A DNA stretch of 64,000 nucleotides. Source: Carettochelys insculpta (lineage: Eukaryota > Chordata > Testudines > Carettochelyidae). Positions 12,776 through 24,635 of the stretch are shown here, piece after piece (position 1 is the first letter of the stretch; every line of letters begins with the position of its first letter). The notes beneath the pieces were generated by a model. It saw only the letters and a program-made list of their open reading frames with translations, did not search any database and was not told the DNA's origin. The position numbers were made by a program, and so were the translations under genes. The stretch spans positions 9,610,001 through 9,674,000 of the forward strand of contig NC_134161.1 in NCBI RefSeq assembly GCF_033958435.1, written 5' to 3'.

Positions 12776-14769
12776 TCCTTTATTTTGATTTGCTCATTTC
12801 ATGGGGCAGATATTCAGGATATCATTGGACTCAACCTTGCATGAAATGGATCAAGTGCTTAGCATCTATTGGTTCTTATCCCTTCGGAGGTGTCTGCAAT
12901 TGCTGTGCCTTGTTCGTTCCTCCTCCCCCACCACTTTTATACTTCCAAGCTTAATATTTAATACCACTTCCTTTCTTCTGGTGTGCGCCTGGGCACAGGG
13001 GCAGCAGTGAGGAGAGGACTCACCTTTGCAGCATTAACTGACGGGGATGGGCAAGGCAGTAGAAGTGCAGAGCTGATACCGTAAGGAGAAGTGACAGCAG
13101 GGATCACCTAATTCTGATCCACCACAGCTGATTGGCTATTTGCAGCCCCCTCACCCAGACTGTCTTCAAGGATGTCAGAATGCAAATCCCAGCCAAATCT
13201 CACTGAGGGGCAGTCAATTCTGCCAGAGTTTGCAGCTTACACTCCCGACAGCCTTTCTTGTGCTGGATAAATTCCTGACCTCCAAAATGTTCTTATAAAA
13301 CAGCACGTGGTTGCCTGCTCCCTGTCTGAGCTGTGATTTCCAAAGGTGTGACTTTGCAGTACTGGTCTGTCCTACATTCACCAGACTTGCAGATCTCCTG
13401 CCCCATTTTGCGGCATTGCAGTTTGCCTCTCTCCAAAACTGCGTGCAGGCCACAGGCTCAAAGCAGTTCAGAAACTGAGGTGAGCTCAAACTGTGGATGT
13501 AATGAGCAGAGGAAGTGGAGCTGCTGGATTTGAGGTGATGCAGGGTGCGAATTGCAAATTTTGCATTCTACTGTTTTGCAGTAATGTGAGGAAATATGCC
13601 TTGAGAAACTGTAGTAAGTACTCCATTAAATGAAGATGTTTGCCAACCATGAGATTCCTTGTGGAACCAAATTCCTTCAAAGTTTTGGGATATTTGGATT
13701 CAAAGGTGCAGTCCAAGTCCATCCCTGGTCAGTATTGGATCTGTCCCAGTAGGCTGTTGGGTTCCCAATAAAATCACTGGGAGCTTAGACTGCTTCATGC
13801 TCTACAGTATCAGGGCCTGTATAAGTGCTTTAATCCAAAGGTGGTACCAACATGTTTTGGCATTAGCACCTCTTCTGTCACAGAGCTCAGCAAAGGTAAC
13901 AGTGAGCAAAGCCTCAGACAGCCTTTCATTGGGGTTTGAATTCTTTTCCCCTGAGCAATCGCTATTCCTTTCTTCCTCCCTTTTGGTTTCTGGTTCGGTA
14001 TGAAATGGCCAAGCCAATGCACGAGAGACTGTCTCAGCCTGATTTGAAAGGGGACCGTGTTCTTGTGATTTAGTTAAACCCAAAAGGCTACTTGAGAAGA
14101 GGTAAGGGTAAGCTGCCTTGTTTCTTTGTGTTCCTCTGAACCGCTATGGAGCCTGGAGGTTTAGTTTTCCTGTAAATTAAAGGAAATTAAAGCTTCCACT
14201 ACTAGCTGCTTTCTGGGACAGATTATCAGATTAGATCACTCATAACGTATTGCGAATATTGTCCGAGGTCGTTAAGGACACTTCTTTCAGGGATGGTTTT
14301 GAATGTCACTCAGACCTTGAGCTGGGTCTTTCTCAAGGGGGAGCAAGAGGAATGTGCAAGGGGCTGGTTGCGTTTTACACAAAGGGGAGCAAGTTGGAAT
14401 GCGTGGCTCCCTGGGAGCTAGGAGGTGCAAGCACCAAGCACTCTCAAATACAGGGGCTACCCCAGCTACACTAATAGCCTCAGACTGTGGGTGTGGCTGT
14501 ACAACTACCAAATGGTCCTCTAACCCTTTGGAGACTCCCACGTTTATTAGGCCGTGAGTTTCCAGGGGTAAGACTCAGTTCCTTCGCTAAAGGAAATACA
14601 AAAGTCAAATGCAGGGTTTTGTGAGCGGGGGATGGGGTGTTACCTGTCCTTAGTAGGAACAGATGAAGCATCCTTCTTAATTTGCTTCATCAAGTGGTCC
14701 TCCTGGGCCCAGGAAAAACTCCCCTCCCCCTGCAGTCTATTTTTTTCTACTCCATTCATCTGTTTGTGT
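12776..14769. other. Upstream flank of CpG island 1, no recognised gene
   Basis: Mixed-composition DNA with chance-level ORFs on both strands. I recognise no repeat or exon. It is the natural place for proximal regulatory sites of GRAMD1B, but I can support none specifically. Confidence 0.4.
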
Positions 14770-16050
14770 GTTTAAAAACAGCCGCCGGGTCCCTCCTTGC
14801 CGCCCACCCCCACTTTCCCCGGCTGCGACACGCCAGGGGCGGGCCAGCTGGGTCCCGGAGGGGGAGCCGGGCCTGGCCGGCGCGCTCGGAGGGGGCGTGG
14901 GACCCCCGCCTCTGACTGCCCCCCCCGGCCGGCCTCTTCCCTGCAGCGCGGGCTCAACCCAAACCCTGGAGCTGAACATCCCTGAACTTTGGCGGAGCTC
15001 CGCTGGGGGGGCTGCGGCTCGGACGGGCCCCCGTCTCCCGCGCTCGGGCCGCAGAAGGGAGCACGGGGACCTCGTGGCTTTCTCCTCCCCCGGCGGGGCC
15101 CCGGGCGGTGCGGGGCAGCCGCGACCCGGAGCGCCCGGGCGGCCCTTGCGGGGCGGCGCGCTCTTCCTCTGCCCTGCAGCTCCGGGGCTCCCGGCCCGGC
15201 GGCCGCGTGCCCGAGGGGAGCAGCCGGGGCCGGCTTCCGCCCCGATCTCCGCCGGGCGGCCGTGCCAGGGCATGTTTTCCAGCCCGCTGCCCTGCCGGCG
15301 CCGCACATGCTCAGCAGCGATCAGCCGCAGCCAGCGGCGCCGGGAGCCTGGCTGAGCCGCGCTGGGCAGGGCAGGACGCGGCTGCCTGCCTGCCGCAAGG
15401 GCGCCGCGCATGGGACGCCGCGCTGGCCGGGGGGCCGCCTCCTGCCCCGGCTGCTCCAATGTGTCCTGGGACCTCTGGCGCCGGGCGCGGGCGGAGCAGG
15501 AGACGGGCACCGGCTGGTGGTGACTGTACTCATGAAAGGGTTCAAGCTCGCCTGGTAAGTGGGGGGGGGCGGGCAAGCGACACCGTCTCCCGTCCAGCTC
15601 CGTGCACGGCGCATCCCTGCGGCCGGGGCCGGGCTAGGAAACCGCCGCGGGCACCGCACTGGTTGGTACCTGTCTGCAGTGCGAGGCCTCCACCGCCGCC
15701 GCCTGAGCCGGGGGCAGCTGCTCGGGGGAAGGCGCTGGAGGGTGCTGAGCTCTCCTGCAGGTGGGCTTGGGCAGAGGGTTCCGTTCCCAGCCGGGGCATC
15801 TCCGCATCAGGACTGCGGCGCAGCGGCCCTTCCTCCTGGCCTGGCAGAATTGGAGCCGAACTGGTCCTTCCGAAACTCGCGCTCGAAAGCGCTGCTCCCC
15901 GGGGGGCGCTTTGCTGGCATGTTATTTCCCTGACGGTGTTTCGGGGGGCGCAGAGACGAGCAGCTCCGCGGCAGGTGCAGAGGCCCTGGCCATAGCTGCT
16001 CTTTTGGGGTCAGTCCCCGCGCATTCTTAGCCTTCATTTCCAGGGCTTGA
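14770..16050 (+). promoter_or_regulatory. GRAMD1B: CpG island 1: GRAMD1B promoter, 5'UTR and exon 1
   Basis: Base composition changes sharply at about 14.77 kb from ordinary AT-leaning DNA to very GC-rich, CpG-dense sequence, and returns by about 16.05 kb. Many GGGCGG/CCGCCC-type words fit Sp1/KLF binding. Coding exon 1 sits inside it, so this is the likely promoter and 5'UTR of the GRAMD1B transcript. I see no clear TATA box with initiator; dispersed CpG-type initiation is the natural reading. The exact transcription start cannot be told. Long ORFs on both strands here come from GC-rich sequence having few stop codons and should not be taken as genes. Confidence 0.85.
15532..15554 (+). CDS. 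GRAMD1B: GRAMD1B coding exon 1 (N-terminus of Aster-B)
   Basis: Seen: ATG at 15532 followed by codons for MKGFKLA, then the bases TG, then a strong donor GTAAGTGGG at 15555. The split codon TG+C is completed at 63949. Joined to exon 2, the first 25 residues match my memory of the vertebrate GRAMD1B N-terminus, apart from Ala at residue 7 where I recall Ser in human. Known: GRAMD1B/Aster-B is an ER-anchored protein with an N-terminal GRAM domain, an ASTER (VASt-like) sterol-binding domain and a C-terminal membrane helix; it moves cholesterol from plasma membrane to ER at contact sites. These first residues belong to the low-complexity tail before the GRAM domain. The exon lies in CpG island 1. 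The frame stays open upstream, so the start could lie further 5' (see findings). The short exon alone would be weak evidence; the match across the splice makes the call firm. Confidence 0.9.
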
Positions 16051-17203
16051 TAGCACTGCTGTAAAAGGAGATGCTCTGGGGCAGGAAATTTCGCTACCAA
16101 AGGAGTGGGGGGGGGGGGGGGTGTCTTCCTCCAAGTTGAAATATAAATATATATAATTAAACTCAGATGCACTTTCTTGCTGCAAAATATACGTTAGATG
16201 GAAAATGACAGAGATGCAAAACAAAAAAAAAACCCAAAAAATGAAGTCTGAACTTTATTTGATGGGGAAGGTTCCACCCTTTTCACTGCAACATGACTTT
16301 GTAATTTAAAATGAAATTGGATGTGACGTTAGTTCACAGTGCACTGAACTAACTTCTTTTTTAAACCCCATTTTCCCTGTGTGTGAGGCGGGAGTAAGAA
16401 TAAAATTAGCCCCCTACCTTATGGCTGGCTTAAGTACTGTGTGAAAAGTGCTTTAGGATCCTTATATAGAAGGTGCGTGAGAAGGACAAAGCGTGTTTTT
16501 TATTTTGTTTCAGTTGTTGTTGGTAATTTGTTCTGTGGGAAGAAAAGCACTCGAATATGTAGCATCAGGAAAACATCTTGCTGCGGGACCCAGTGAGGGA
16601 CTAGTGCCAGAGATGGCTTAATAGGTCTTTTCCATCTCTTGTTTCTGTCATTCTGTGTTTATGTGCAAACACAGACATAGCCTGTGTTATAGATACATGA
16701 ACATATGCATATATGTAATAAAACACATATTAAGGGCAAATATGTTAATATTTGAGAATCCTACGATTTTCCTGCTTTTTTGAAGAAAAAAAAACATTCA
16801 TAGATGTACTATCTTATGTGTAGTTTGGGCTGGGCTGAAAGGTTGCGTAATGGTTTCGCAGTACCGTCAAGCAAGCAAGATGTTATGTATTTTGTAAGCG
16901 TGTATAGTACACAACCCTATCATGTTAGCCTCTGCATCCCCCATGAACAATACTGCACATCTAGTGTTGTTGCTATTAATAGTGTAACTACCTAACACAC
17001 CTTTGAGATAGTAAAATATTCTTGAAGACAGAATCTCTAGCTAGTATATTGGCCTGTAACCGTGTCAGTTTTATAAAGCTTGGTAAAGTCAGCACAGAAT
17101 GTGGACCTTAAAGAAATTTTCTAGAGTCCAAGATAATGAAAGAGGTAATGGAGGTATATCAGTAGGTGTCACTCTTCCCTCTAAATCAGTATCCCAGCAT
17201 GAG
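16051..17203. other. Start of intron 1, few repeats
   Basis: A G-run of about 17 bases lies near 16107-16123. At 16440-16475 AAGTGCTTTAGGATCCTTAT resembles the L2/MIR-type 3' tail. The remainder is AT-leaning intron sequence with no exon signal that I can support. Confidence 0.4.
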
Positions 17204-17211
17204 GTATAGGT

Positions 17212-17399
17212 CAGGCATGTCCAGCCTGCAGGCTGCAGGTGTCCCTGGACAGCTAGTAATGCGGCCCCACAAGATCGTAAACTTTTAACATTATTATGTG
17301 ATTTATATACATTAACTATATTATATATGTTATATGCACCCAAGACAATTCCTCTTCACTCAGTGCAGCCCAGGCAAGCCAAAAGGTTGGACACCCATG
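17212..17399 (+). mobile_element. Non-autonomous hAT element with target duplication
   Basis: Left end CAGGCATGTCCAGCCTGC; reverse complement of right end CATGGGTGTCCAACCTTTTG, forming terminal inverted repeats. It is flanked by 8-mers GTATAGGT (17204-17211) and GGATAGGT (17400-17407), a 7/8 match, as expected for hAT. Length 188 bp, with an AT-rich interior. Confidence 0.8.
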
Positions 17400-17599
17400 G
17401 GATAGGTGAATGGAGGTGATGGCTTTCTTGTGAGAAGCCTAACTCAGGACCTGAGCACTTGTGTTCATTGAAGATTCCCTGGCAGGTACATGCAGAGGAG
17501 GAGAGTGTTAGCCCCAAGTATGCTGGTCAAATTTCAGTTTGTTCTGTCTCTCCACATTTCTCCCTTTAGCTCATCTACTGTACATTTAAGAGTTTGTCT

Positions 17600-18260
17600 G
17601 TGTGTCCGTTGGTCCGTCTGTGAGTCCCTTTGTTCATGAACTCCTCCTGAATGAAAAGAGCTAGAGCCATCAAACTTGCAGTGCAGCTTCCTCTCATCAT
17701 AACTTAAAGCAAGGTCTGCTAGCAGGGGCGGTTATACCGCAGAATGACCACAAGGGGCTGGCTGCACCTTTCAGACAGGGAGAGGGGCTCTGAATGGTGC
17801 TGGCCATGGGTAACGTTCCTGTGCTGATGCTGGCCATGGTTAGCCCCCCCACCCCTTCTGTGCTGACACAAAGGCCCCACAGCAGCAGCCTGATCCACTC
17901 TCCCCTGCTCCCATACTCACCGCCAGGATTGGACAGCAGGCAGAAAGGGGAGGAGCCTGTGTGGGCAGTGCAGCCCCCACCTCCACGGGCGACCCTGGAG
18001 AGGAACTGCCACCTCCAGAATACTGCAGACCTGGTGGCCCTGGGAGGCCACTGTTGCTGGAGCAGTGTTGCTCTTGCTGCCGCAGGTGGCCCCATTAGCC
18101 TGCTCAGCCCTCCCAGCCACATGTTCTGAGCTCCCTTCCCTGAGTCCCCTCCCAGCTTCTCTGAGCCCCTCTCAGCTCCCTGCCCTGACTTCAGTGCCCA
18201 CCACCTCCTGCCTTGAGTCACAGCCCAACACCCAAGGCCTGAGCTCCTGCAAAAGCCTGA
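17600..18260. repeat. Unclassified GC-rich block, probably an old repeat
   Basis: Composition rises to GC-rich with a near-duplicated phrase (GGTGCTGGCCATGG near 17798 and GATGCTGGCCATGG near 17826). It is preceded by TCTGTGTGTCCGTTGGTCCG and AACTCCTCCTGAATG, words that I have seen in dispersed repeats. I cannot name the family. The long minus-strand ORF here (to 18221) looks like chance. Confidence 0.3.
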
Positions 18261-19059
18261 CCAACACCAGGACTACTAAATCTTTTAGTAGTTCTAATAG
18301 GAAAAACTGTTCAGCATTCTCCCTATTAAATACATATAAAATATCACTTTCTTCACCAGAGTTGACTGCATTTTAGTGGTGGGTAAAAGATCCCGTGTTT
18401 TGTGTACAGTTTTGCAAAAATGGTTGGGACTTTCTAGGCTGTTGCTCCATCCTCACTTACTAACTGTACTTATGATGACTGTGTCTTGGAAATACACACA
18501 GTCGGTTTTATTTGCTGGGCATGCCGAAATTCTTAAGCACATTGAGGTATATTAAGGATGATGTTTCAAGGCCTGTTTTCTCCAAACCACATGTGGTTGT
18601 TGTTAATGGAATTATGCGCATGCCTCAAAAGGAGGCGAGACCCAAGGCTGAAACACAGATTTTCCCTTGTCCCTGCTTGTTTGTCAGACTCCTGCAGGTA
18701 TTAATGTGTAGGTTTGTGTGCAACCTGCGTAACAAAAAAAACATTATAGCAATGGTTTTAACACTTGTTTAAGGAAGCACCTCAACTTTGGATTGTCAGT
18801 GTTGGACGCTATACCATTGAGCAAGTGACAGGCTAGTGCAAGTTTCGGTCATACCGGCCTAAAAGTCATCATTTCCAATTGCAAATGAGATCAGCAAGGT
18901 TACTGCTGATTTTCTCATGAAGCAAGCTTTTGGAAGAAACTTGATTTCTTCACACAGTAGAAAGAGTTACAGCACAGGGCAGGCTTTTGTGAGCCATCCT
19001 TTTTGACTGTTAAGAAGTGGAATATTTGTTTCCCACTGGTCGGACAAACCCATTGCATC

Positions 19060-19620
19060 AAACGATGATGCTATTTTACTGCAATATCGTGTTCTCGGGT
19101 CATGTTATGATGTCATATTACATCAGCAAGACATTGTGATGTCAGGGCATCACATCATGGGCTGATGTGGTGAAATGTAATCATCTCAAAACAATGTTGT
19201 CATGAGGGGACACAGTATGAAGGTACCATAAATATTGCAAATCAACTTCATATATTTGTACAATGGGATCGTGTTATACTATCACAACATCATGCACAAC
19301 ACCACACCTTGGAGTTACTGTGAAAGGCTGTCATATTACATCACAGCATAATAGCATTTTGATGCTGTCATGTCAGAAAGCAATGTAATGGCATCACAAC
19401 ATAGCGTTACAATGCAGAATAATCATGTAACAATGCAAAATCATACTGTTGAGAAACAGCGTCACAATGTGGTATATTCACATTATAATGTAGTATCACA
19501 ACACAATGCTGCATTATTTTGCGGTGCAAGCTCATCGTGGCAATTTGTACCATAATTTCATCGCCATATCAAGCAGTATCATCGTGCCATGACACATTGA
19601 ATTAATTTACATTCAATAGA
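19060..19620. repeat. Cryptic simple-sequence region rich in ATCACAACA/ATGTCAT words
   Basis: For about 550 bases, short words such as GATGTCAT, CATCACAACAT, GTCACAATG and ACAATGC recur on both strands with no fixed period. It looks like a decayed short-unit satellite or slippage-grown region. No protein or known repeat is recognised. Confidence 0.5.
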
Positions 19621-20474
19621 AGTGCAACATCATAAAGAATCCTTACGGCATCATGTCCTAGATTCTTAATGATGCTAATCAGACAGCACCTTGCTTAGTC
19701 AGCAACTTTTGCAGCAAGCACTGTGATCCCCTGACACCAAAGAGTTGGTTCGAAACACACTTACAGTGAGAAGCACCACTGACTGAATCATCACAAACAC
19801 TTTGCAGCATCCTGAGTTGGCTGGTTGCGTTTTTAAAAAGTGCAAAATAAAACATGCAAAAATAAAGACGGGTGGCATCTATACTAATTTTTTTCCAGTG
19901 TCATGAAGATCACCTGTTGGTTTTTTGGTCTTCCCTCCCTTTTCACTTTCCCATAAGTGGCATGCTAGGATGGGTGGTGGATTTGATTTCCTTTTTTCCC
20001 CTGCTCCTTTGGAGTCCCTGGTTTAAGACTATTGATTAGAATGTTTCCAGAACCTATTGTGAAAATGAGGGCTAAAGAGTTGACGTAAAAATGTAAATCT
20101 GTCATTTTCTTTCCTTCCTCCCATTTTGTGGTTGTGAGAGCAAGAAACAAATGATGTTCCACCCCACTTAGGAGTCTTCAAGAAAAGAGTTGTGGGGACT
20201 GGGCAGAACTAGAGAATTTTGGATTTAGAATATCAAAACTCAAGTTACGTGCATGTCTTCGGTCTCATGGAGCAGTAGGATTAACTTTAGGTTTTTTTTT
20301 CAGTTATGTTCACTTCAACATCTTTGCTTTCATGTCATGCTTGTGACAGCTGCCTTGTCCCTTGATTATTGTTGTGTTTCGCTGACAGCCATCATTGGGT
20401 AAGATGGGGAGTGGTACTTCGGCAGCTTATCAGCCACATGTGAGTGAATGATCGATGCATACAACTTCTTTGAA

Positions 20475-20631
20475 TAGTAACAGAGAGGTAGCCGTGTTAG
20501 TCTGTATTCTAACAAAGCAGACAAGCAGTCATGTAGCACTTTAAAGACTAACAAAATAATTTATTAGGTGATGAGCTGTCGTGGGGCAGACCCACTTCTT
20601 CAGATGACGACAAGCAGCTACATGACTGCTT
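20475..20631 (+). mobile_element. Reptile SINE-like element with 12-bp target duplication
   Basis: It starts TAGTAACAGAGAGGTAGCCG, then GTGTTAGTCTGTATTC, GCACTTTAAAGACTAACAAA, ATTTATTAGGTGATGAGC and GACCCACTTCTTCAGA. The insert is flanked by the exact 12-mer AACTTCTTTGAA (20463-20474 and 20632-20643), so it was inserted by retrotransposition. Its last 20 bases (AGCTACATGACTGC) are an inverted copy of an inner part (GCAGTCATGTAGC). I know this family from turtle DNA but not its formal name. Confidence 0.8.
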
Positions 20632-20643
20632 AACTTCTTTGAA

Positions 20644-21952
20644 GTTTGTTATAATTGAGCAAGAAAGAGTCAGAGGAGACAAATTCTGCAAATGCGAATT
20701 GACTGTGCTATCACTGAGAGATAAACTTATCTGTGTGTATTTTTGAGATTCGCCTAGTTTATACTCCAGTTACATAGGGTAGTTATACAATGCTTAATAA
20801 TTCCAGTTTCCATATAGATGCTGTAAAGATTTAAGGGCTAGGCTATGCAGTAGAAATGAAATTTGTTGTATTGCATATGGGAATAAAAAGTGAATGAATC
20901 AAATCAATTCTCTCCCCACCTCTTTGATTAAGAAACAGCCTACCTAAGTAGTTCATGGGACATTACGTAATGTACGGTAGTGTTTGACCTTCGCTTTAAA
21001 AGTTAACGTGTTACACATATTTTGTATTCTTCTTTTTTGTATATCAGTAACACCCCTTGGTCTACATACCTCCCCCCATGCTTTATTTGAAAGAAATAAT
21101 AATGTGCTATCTGTCCACTGATGACTGATCGCTTAAGACTCGTGTATGTGCGACTTACAAATGTGACTCTGCTACATTTTGGAAATGTAGGTTTTAAATG
21201 CAGTGCTGTTAAACTCTGTGGTTTAACCTTGGGAATCAATACTTCTGACACTTGCCTTTGGTGGTGATCTAGAAAGAGAGGGTGTAACGTATCATGCGGC
21301 AGGTCAAATAGCTCTCCTTCTGAACAGAACTTGCATAAAATACCTTTGAATTCAGTTGATTGAATCTGTGTCTTTAACAGGCAGTGCCACCCATGCCCTT
21401 GCATGCTAAAATTCTTCCCCAAATCTTCTGATGCATTTCTGACCAGTTTCTTGTAACTGTAGTTTGTACACATGACAGTGAGGTCAGATTAGACAGCAAG
21501 TTCTGTGCTAGTTTCTCAGTGGTAGCAGTGGGAAAACAGCATTACTGAACGGGGAAATGATTTTCAGAGAGGCCACAGGCCATATCCAATACCTGTTGAA
21601 GTTAATGGAAAGAGTCGCATTGGAACTGGGTTGGGCATTGGATGAGACCCTTAAGGGTAAGTCTAGAGTGGGTTGTAAACCCAGGTCTATGGGACCTGGG
21701 CTTGTGGACTTGTTAGTTCCAAGTCTGTTGTTGAGTATCTAAACTGCATTGTGTACCTTGGTCTCACAGTGATGCTTATGCATCCCTAGTGGTCTGTTCA
21801 CTTCTGAAATGGGTGTGTGGCTTAAGCTGCGTCCGCACTGCAAAATGATAGGGTTGGGATCTGAGTTACAGTGGGACACAGGCTCTGACCCAGCCTGCCA
21901 ATAGAGTTGTAGGACCTGGGTTCTGATTACTTGATGACCCAAGTTACACTCA
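20644..21952. other. Intron sequence, no recognised exon
   Basis: AT-leaning DNA. From about 21655 repeated phrases (ACCCAGGTCTATGGGACCTG and AGGACCTGGGTTCTG, AAGCTGCGTCCGCAC) hint at one or two old MITE-like inserts, but I cannot define ends. The 156-codon minus ORF at 21003-21473 is not recognised and is of chance length for this much sequence. Confidence 0.35.
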
Positions 21953-22357
21953 GGCTACGTCTAGATTACAGGGATTTGTCAGCAGAAGTTTGTGTCGGAA
22001 GATACCTTGCAACAAAACCTCTGTCAAAAGATTGTGGTCAGACGCTAAAACAGATCAACAGAATGATCCACTTTGTCGATGGAGAGCGGCTAGACTGCCC
22101 AGCCAGTCTGTTTGTAGAACAGCAGGCAGGGTTGCGCGGTATTCTGGAAGCCTTGTCTGGCAACAGAGGCCCCACCTCCAGACCAGTGGTTTGTCAACAG
22201 ATTTCTGTCTACAGCAGTGTTCTTCCCTGTGGCGAGCAGGGTACGGCTGTCGACAAAAGTGCTGCATTCTGTTGACTGAATGGCCTTGGGAATCATGGAT
22301 GCTCCATGGGTTTTGTTGAAAAAACGGCTGTTTTACTGACACATCCCTCTAGTCTGG
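21953..22357 (+). mobile_element. Harbinger-like MITE
   Basis: The left end GGCTACGTCTAGATTAC matches the GGCTATGTCTACACTA-type end seen at 59231 and 42691. The interior has many GTCGACAAA/CAACAGA words, as in the 59231 copy. The right end is decayed (near CATCCCTCTAGTCTGG), so the 3' boundary and target duplication are uncertain. Confidence 0.55.
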
Positions 22358-23383
22358 TGTGCTTGGAGGAGGGTGTGGTCTCGAACCTGAGTGTGCAGTG
22401 TTGATGGACCCAGAGTGGGTTGCTCAAGACCACACCGTGAGCCAGACTAGAACTCAAGCCTAGGAATAGAACCTATGCACTGGACCACGCACAGTTGCAT
22501 TCTGAGCAAATACCATTGATGACATCCTGTCGAATGACTATTATAATAAAACTGCTTGAAGTGGATGTGGGCAGTTTGGTGATGGTCTGACCAGATCATG
22601 GTGCTGGGGTGGAGGTGTGGGTTGCTCAGGTCTGGGACAGTTTTTGGTGGAAGCCCCGCAAAACCTGAGGTTTTTTTTTGTTTTTTTTTCCCCCCTGGGC
22701 TCAATTTTCATCTGCAAACAGTTTAAGAAAATGAGTGTTTTCCTTCTTGGTGATGGGATGGGGATGGTGCTCAATTAAACTCAACACACAAAGGCACATC
22801 CCCAATACAGTGTTCCTTTGAAAGGCGATCTTTCAAAAGACCTGTCCTACATGGATCCCCAGCAGCTCCCTTATGGGAAACTCCTCAAGGCTATGGGCAT
22901 GGTGTTCGCTGCCATTCTTCAGCTCCTCTGATGGGGCAGCCACCTAGCTGCCTTCCTGCAGGCTGCCTCCATGGGGCAGTGTCTGTGCCCCCTCCCCTGG
23001 GTATATGGCGCTTTGCGGAGCTATCCCACCAGTGGCGAGTGGTGGGAATGGCTTGTCATGGGGGACTGGGATGACAACCGCTGGCTCCAGAACTTCCATG
23101 TGAGGAAGTGGACATTGCTGGAGCTTTGTCATTTGGCTTGCCACCGCCCTCCAGCACCAGGACACTGTGTGAGGCCCATGGTCCCCCTGGAGAAGAGGGT
23201 CGTGATTGCCATCTGACAGCTGGCCACCCTGGACAGCCACCGGTTGATCGGGCCCCAGTTTGAGGTGGGCAAGGTAACCGTCAGGGCTGTCCTCATGTAC
23301 TCTGTTCAGTCCTTTAGCCTGTTTAGAAATGTCTCATGAAGTAGTTTTCGTAAAACGGGCTGGAATTTTATAGGCGTTGATAC
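22358..23383. other. Intron sequence, no recognised exon
   Basis: Moderately GC-rich around 22.95-23.25 kb with chance ORFs on both strands. Near 22410-22490 the text resembles a decayed MIR piece. Nothing else can be named. Confidence 0.35.
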
Positions 23384-23391
23384 CTATGGAC

Positions 23392-24194
23392 CAGCATTTC
23401 CCACTTTTATTTGGCCACGGAACCCTTTTAAACTCGAAAGAATTTTGCAGAACCCCTAAAGACAGTCTTACATACGGAGCTGAAAAAGCAGACCACAACT
23501 AAGTGAGGATAATAATAAACAAATACTAAACAAGGTCATCGGATCAACATTTAATTTAACTGCACATATTTAAAAACAAAAATTACATTTAATAGGTACA
23601 AAAAATAAAGCTTAAAATGAATACACGTTATATTGGCAGTTTTCAGTGCGAAGAGTGTTTTTTCTTCTTTTCTTGGCAAATTCTTTTTATCCTTAGTTTA
23701 ATTCTGGAAAGTTGGATTCGCGAACCTGGGGCGGCATTCAGTCAGTACCTGTGTTTCGTGTTTGATGCTGCGTAATTCGAGAACCCAGTTTCACACGAGT
23801 AGATGTTGGTGGAGGGGAACAACTGATGAATTGCACGTCTTGAGAAAGCTGAAGATTCTTGAAATAATTTGCCCTAAAATGATTCACCTTCCGTGAGAGT
23901 GAGGACAGGGATTTAGGGTGGTACATAACAGGTGATCACACTGCCGACTGTGCATGCAGGGCTGAGGAGTGATGTCATTGTCTCCATTCTCTCACTAAGC
24001 TGAGGTTACACAGGGACGCTTACCATGGCGCAAACAAATGAAAATTGTTTTTAATAAAATTCATTAATGCTGAAATATTAAATTATTATTTTTTAAATCA
24101 TAAAATATTATTTTAATGGAATTTTCACACAGAACCCTTATTTTCACTTTGCGGAACCCCCGGGGTTCCATGGAACATTATTTGGGAAACGCTG
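23392..24194 (+). mobile_element. Non-autonomous hAT element, 803 bp, exact 8-bp duplication
   Basis: Left end CAGCATTTCCCAC, then TTGGCCACGGAACCC and TTTTAAACTCGAAAGAATTT. The right end, reverse-complemented, begins CAGCGTTTCCCAAATAATG then TTCCATGGAACCCC. The 8-mer CTATGGAC lies directly outside both ends (23384-23391 and 24195-24202). The interior is AT-rich with no transposase ORF. Confidence 0.92.
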
Positions 24195-24424
24195 CTATGG
24201 ACCTTAAGTAAAGATGAAATTGGACTGTTGGAGAGACTGTTCTTTCTTCACCCTGCAGATCAATGAGCCACAGAGAGGGTGAAGGCAGGAAAGCGAGCTA
24301 TGGTCAAATTCAGTAGGTGGCAGTTTTCCCTTCTTAGGGTGGAACTGATGCTCTGGCGCTCTGCTAATGGATTAGGTAGCATCTTTCAGATGAGACATGG
24401 AAGTACAAGATTCTGGTGGCTTGT

Positions 24425-24635
24425 GGATGTGCGGTTCAACAGATTAGCTATGCCAGATTGCAGGAAGCCCGGTGGCATGGGTTTCAGTTCTGACTGTGTC
24501 AATGACTTTTGGAATGATCAGTTTGACCCTGCCTCAGTTTCTCCATCTATAAAAGTAAGTTTATCATATTTCTTTGTCCTTGAAAGAAAAAAAAAAAACC
24601 CTTTGAGCTCTACTGATGAAATGTGCCACAGAGGC
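24425..24635 (+). mobile_element. MIR-like SINE
   Basis: CCCTGCCTCAGTTTCTCCAT followed by CTATAAAAGTAAG is the MIR/L2 core-to-tail text, and CCCTTTGAGCTCTACTGATG is the same tail as in the copy at 61100. The 5' part is decayed. Confidence 0.7.

Noticed and set aside
14737..15576. Long minus-strand ORF (279 codons) across CpG island 1
   Set aside because: It is antisense to GRAMD1B exon 1 in CpG-rich DNA where stop codons are scarce. Arg/Pro/Ala-rich translation with no motif; several overlapping frames are equally open.
17697..18221. 174-codon minus-strand ORF
   Set aside because: It lies in a GC-rich, repeat-like block; low-complexity translation with no motif.
21003..21473. 156-codon minus-strand ORF
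   Set aside because: I do not recognise the protein, there is no promoter or splice context, and a few ORFs of this length are expected by chance in 64 kb read in six frames.
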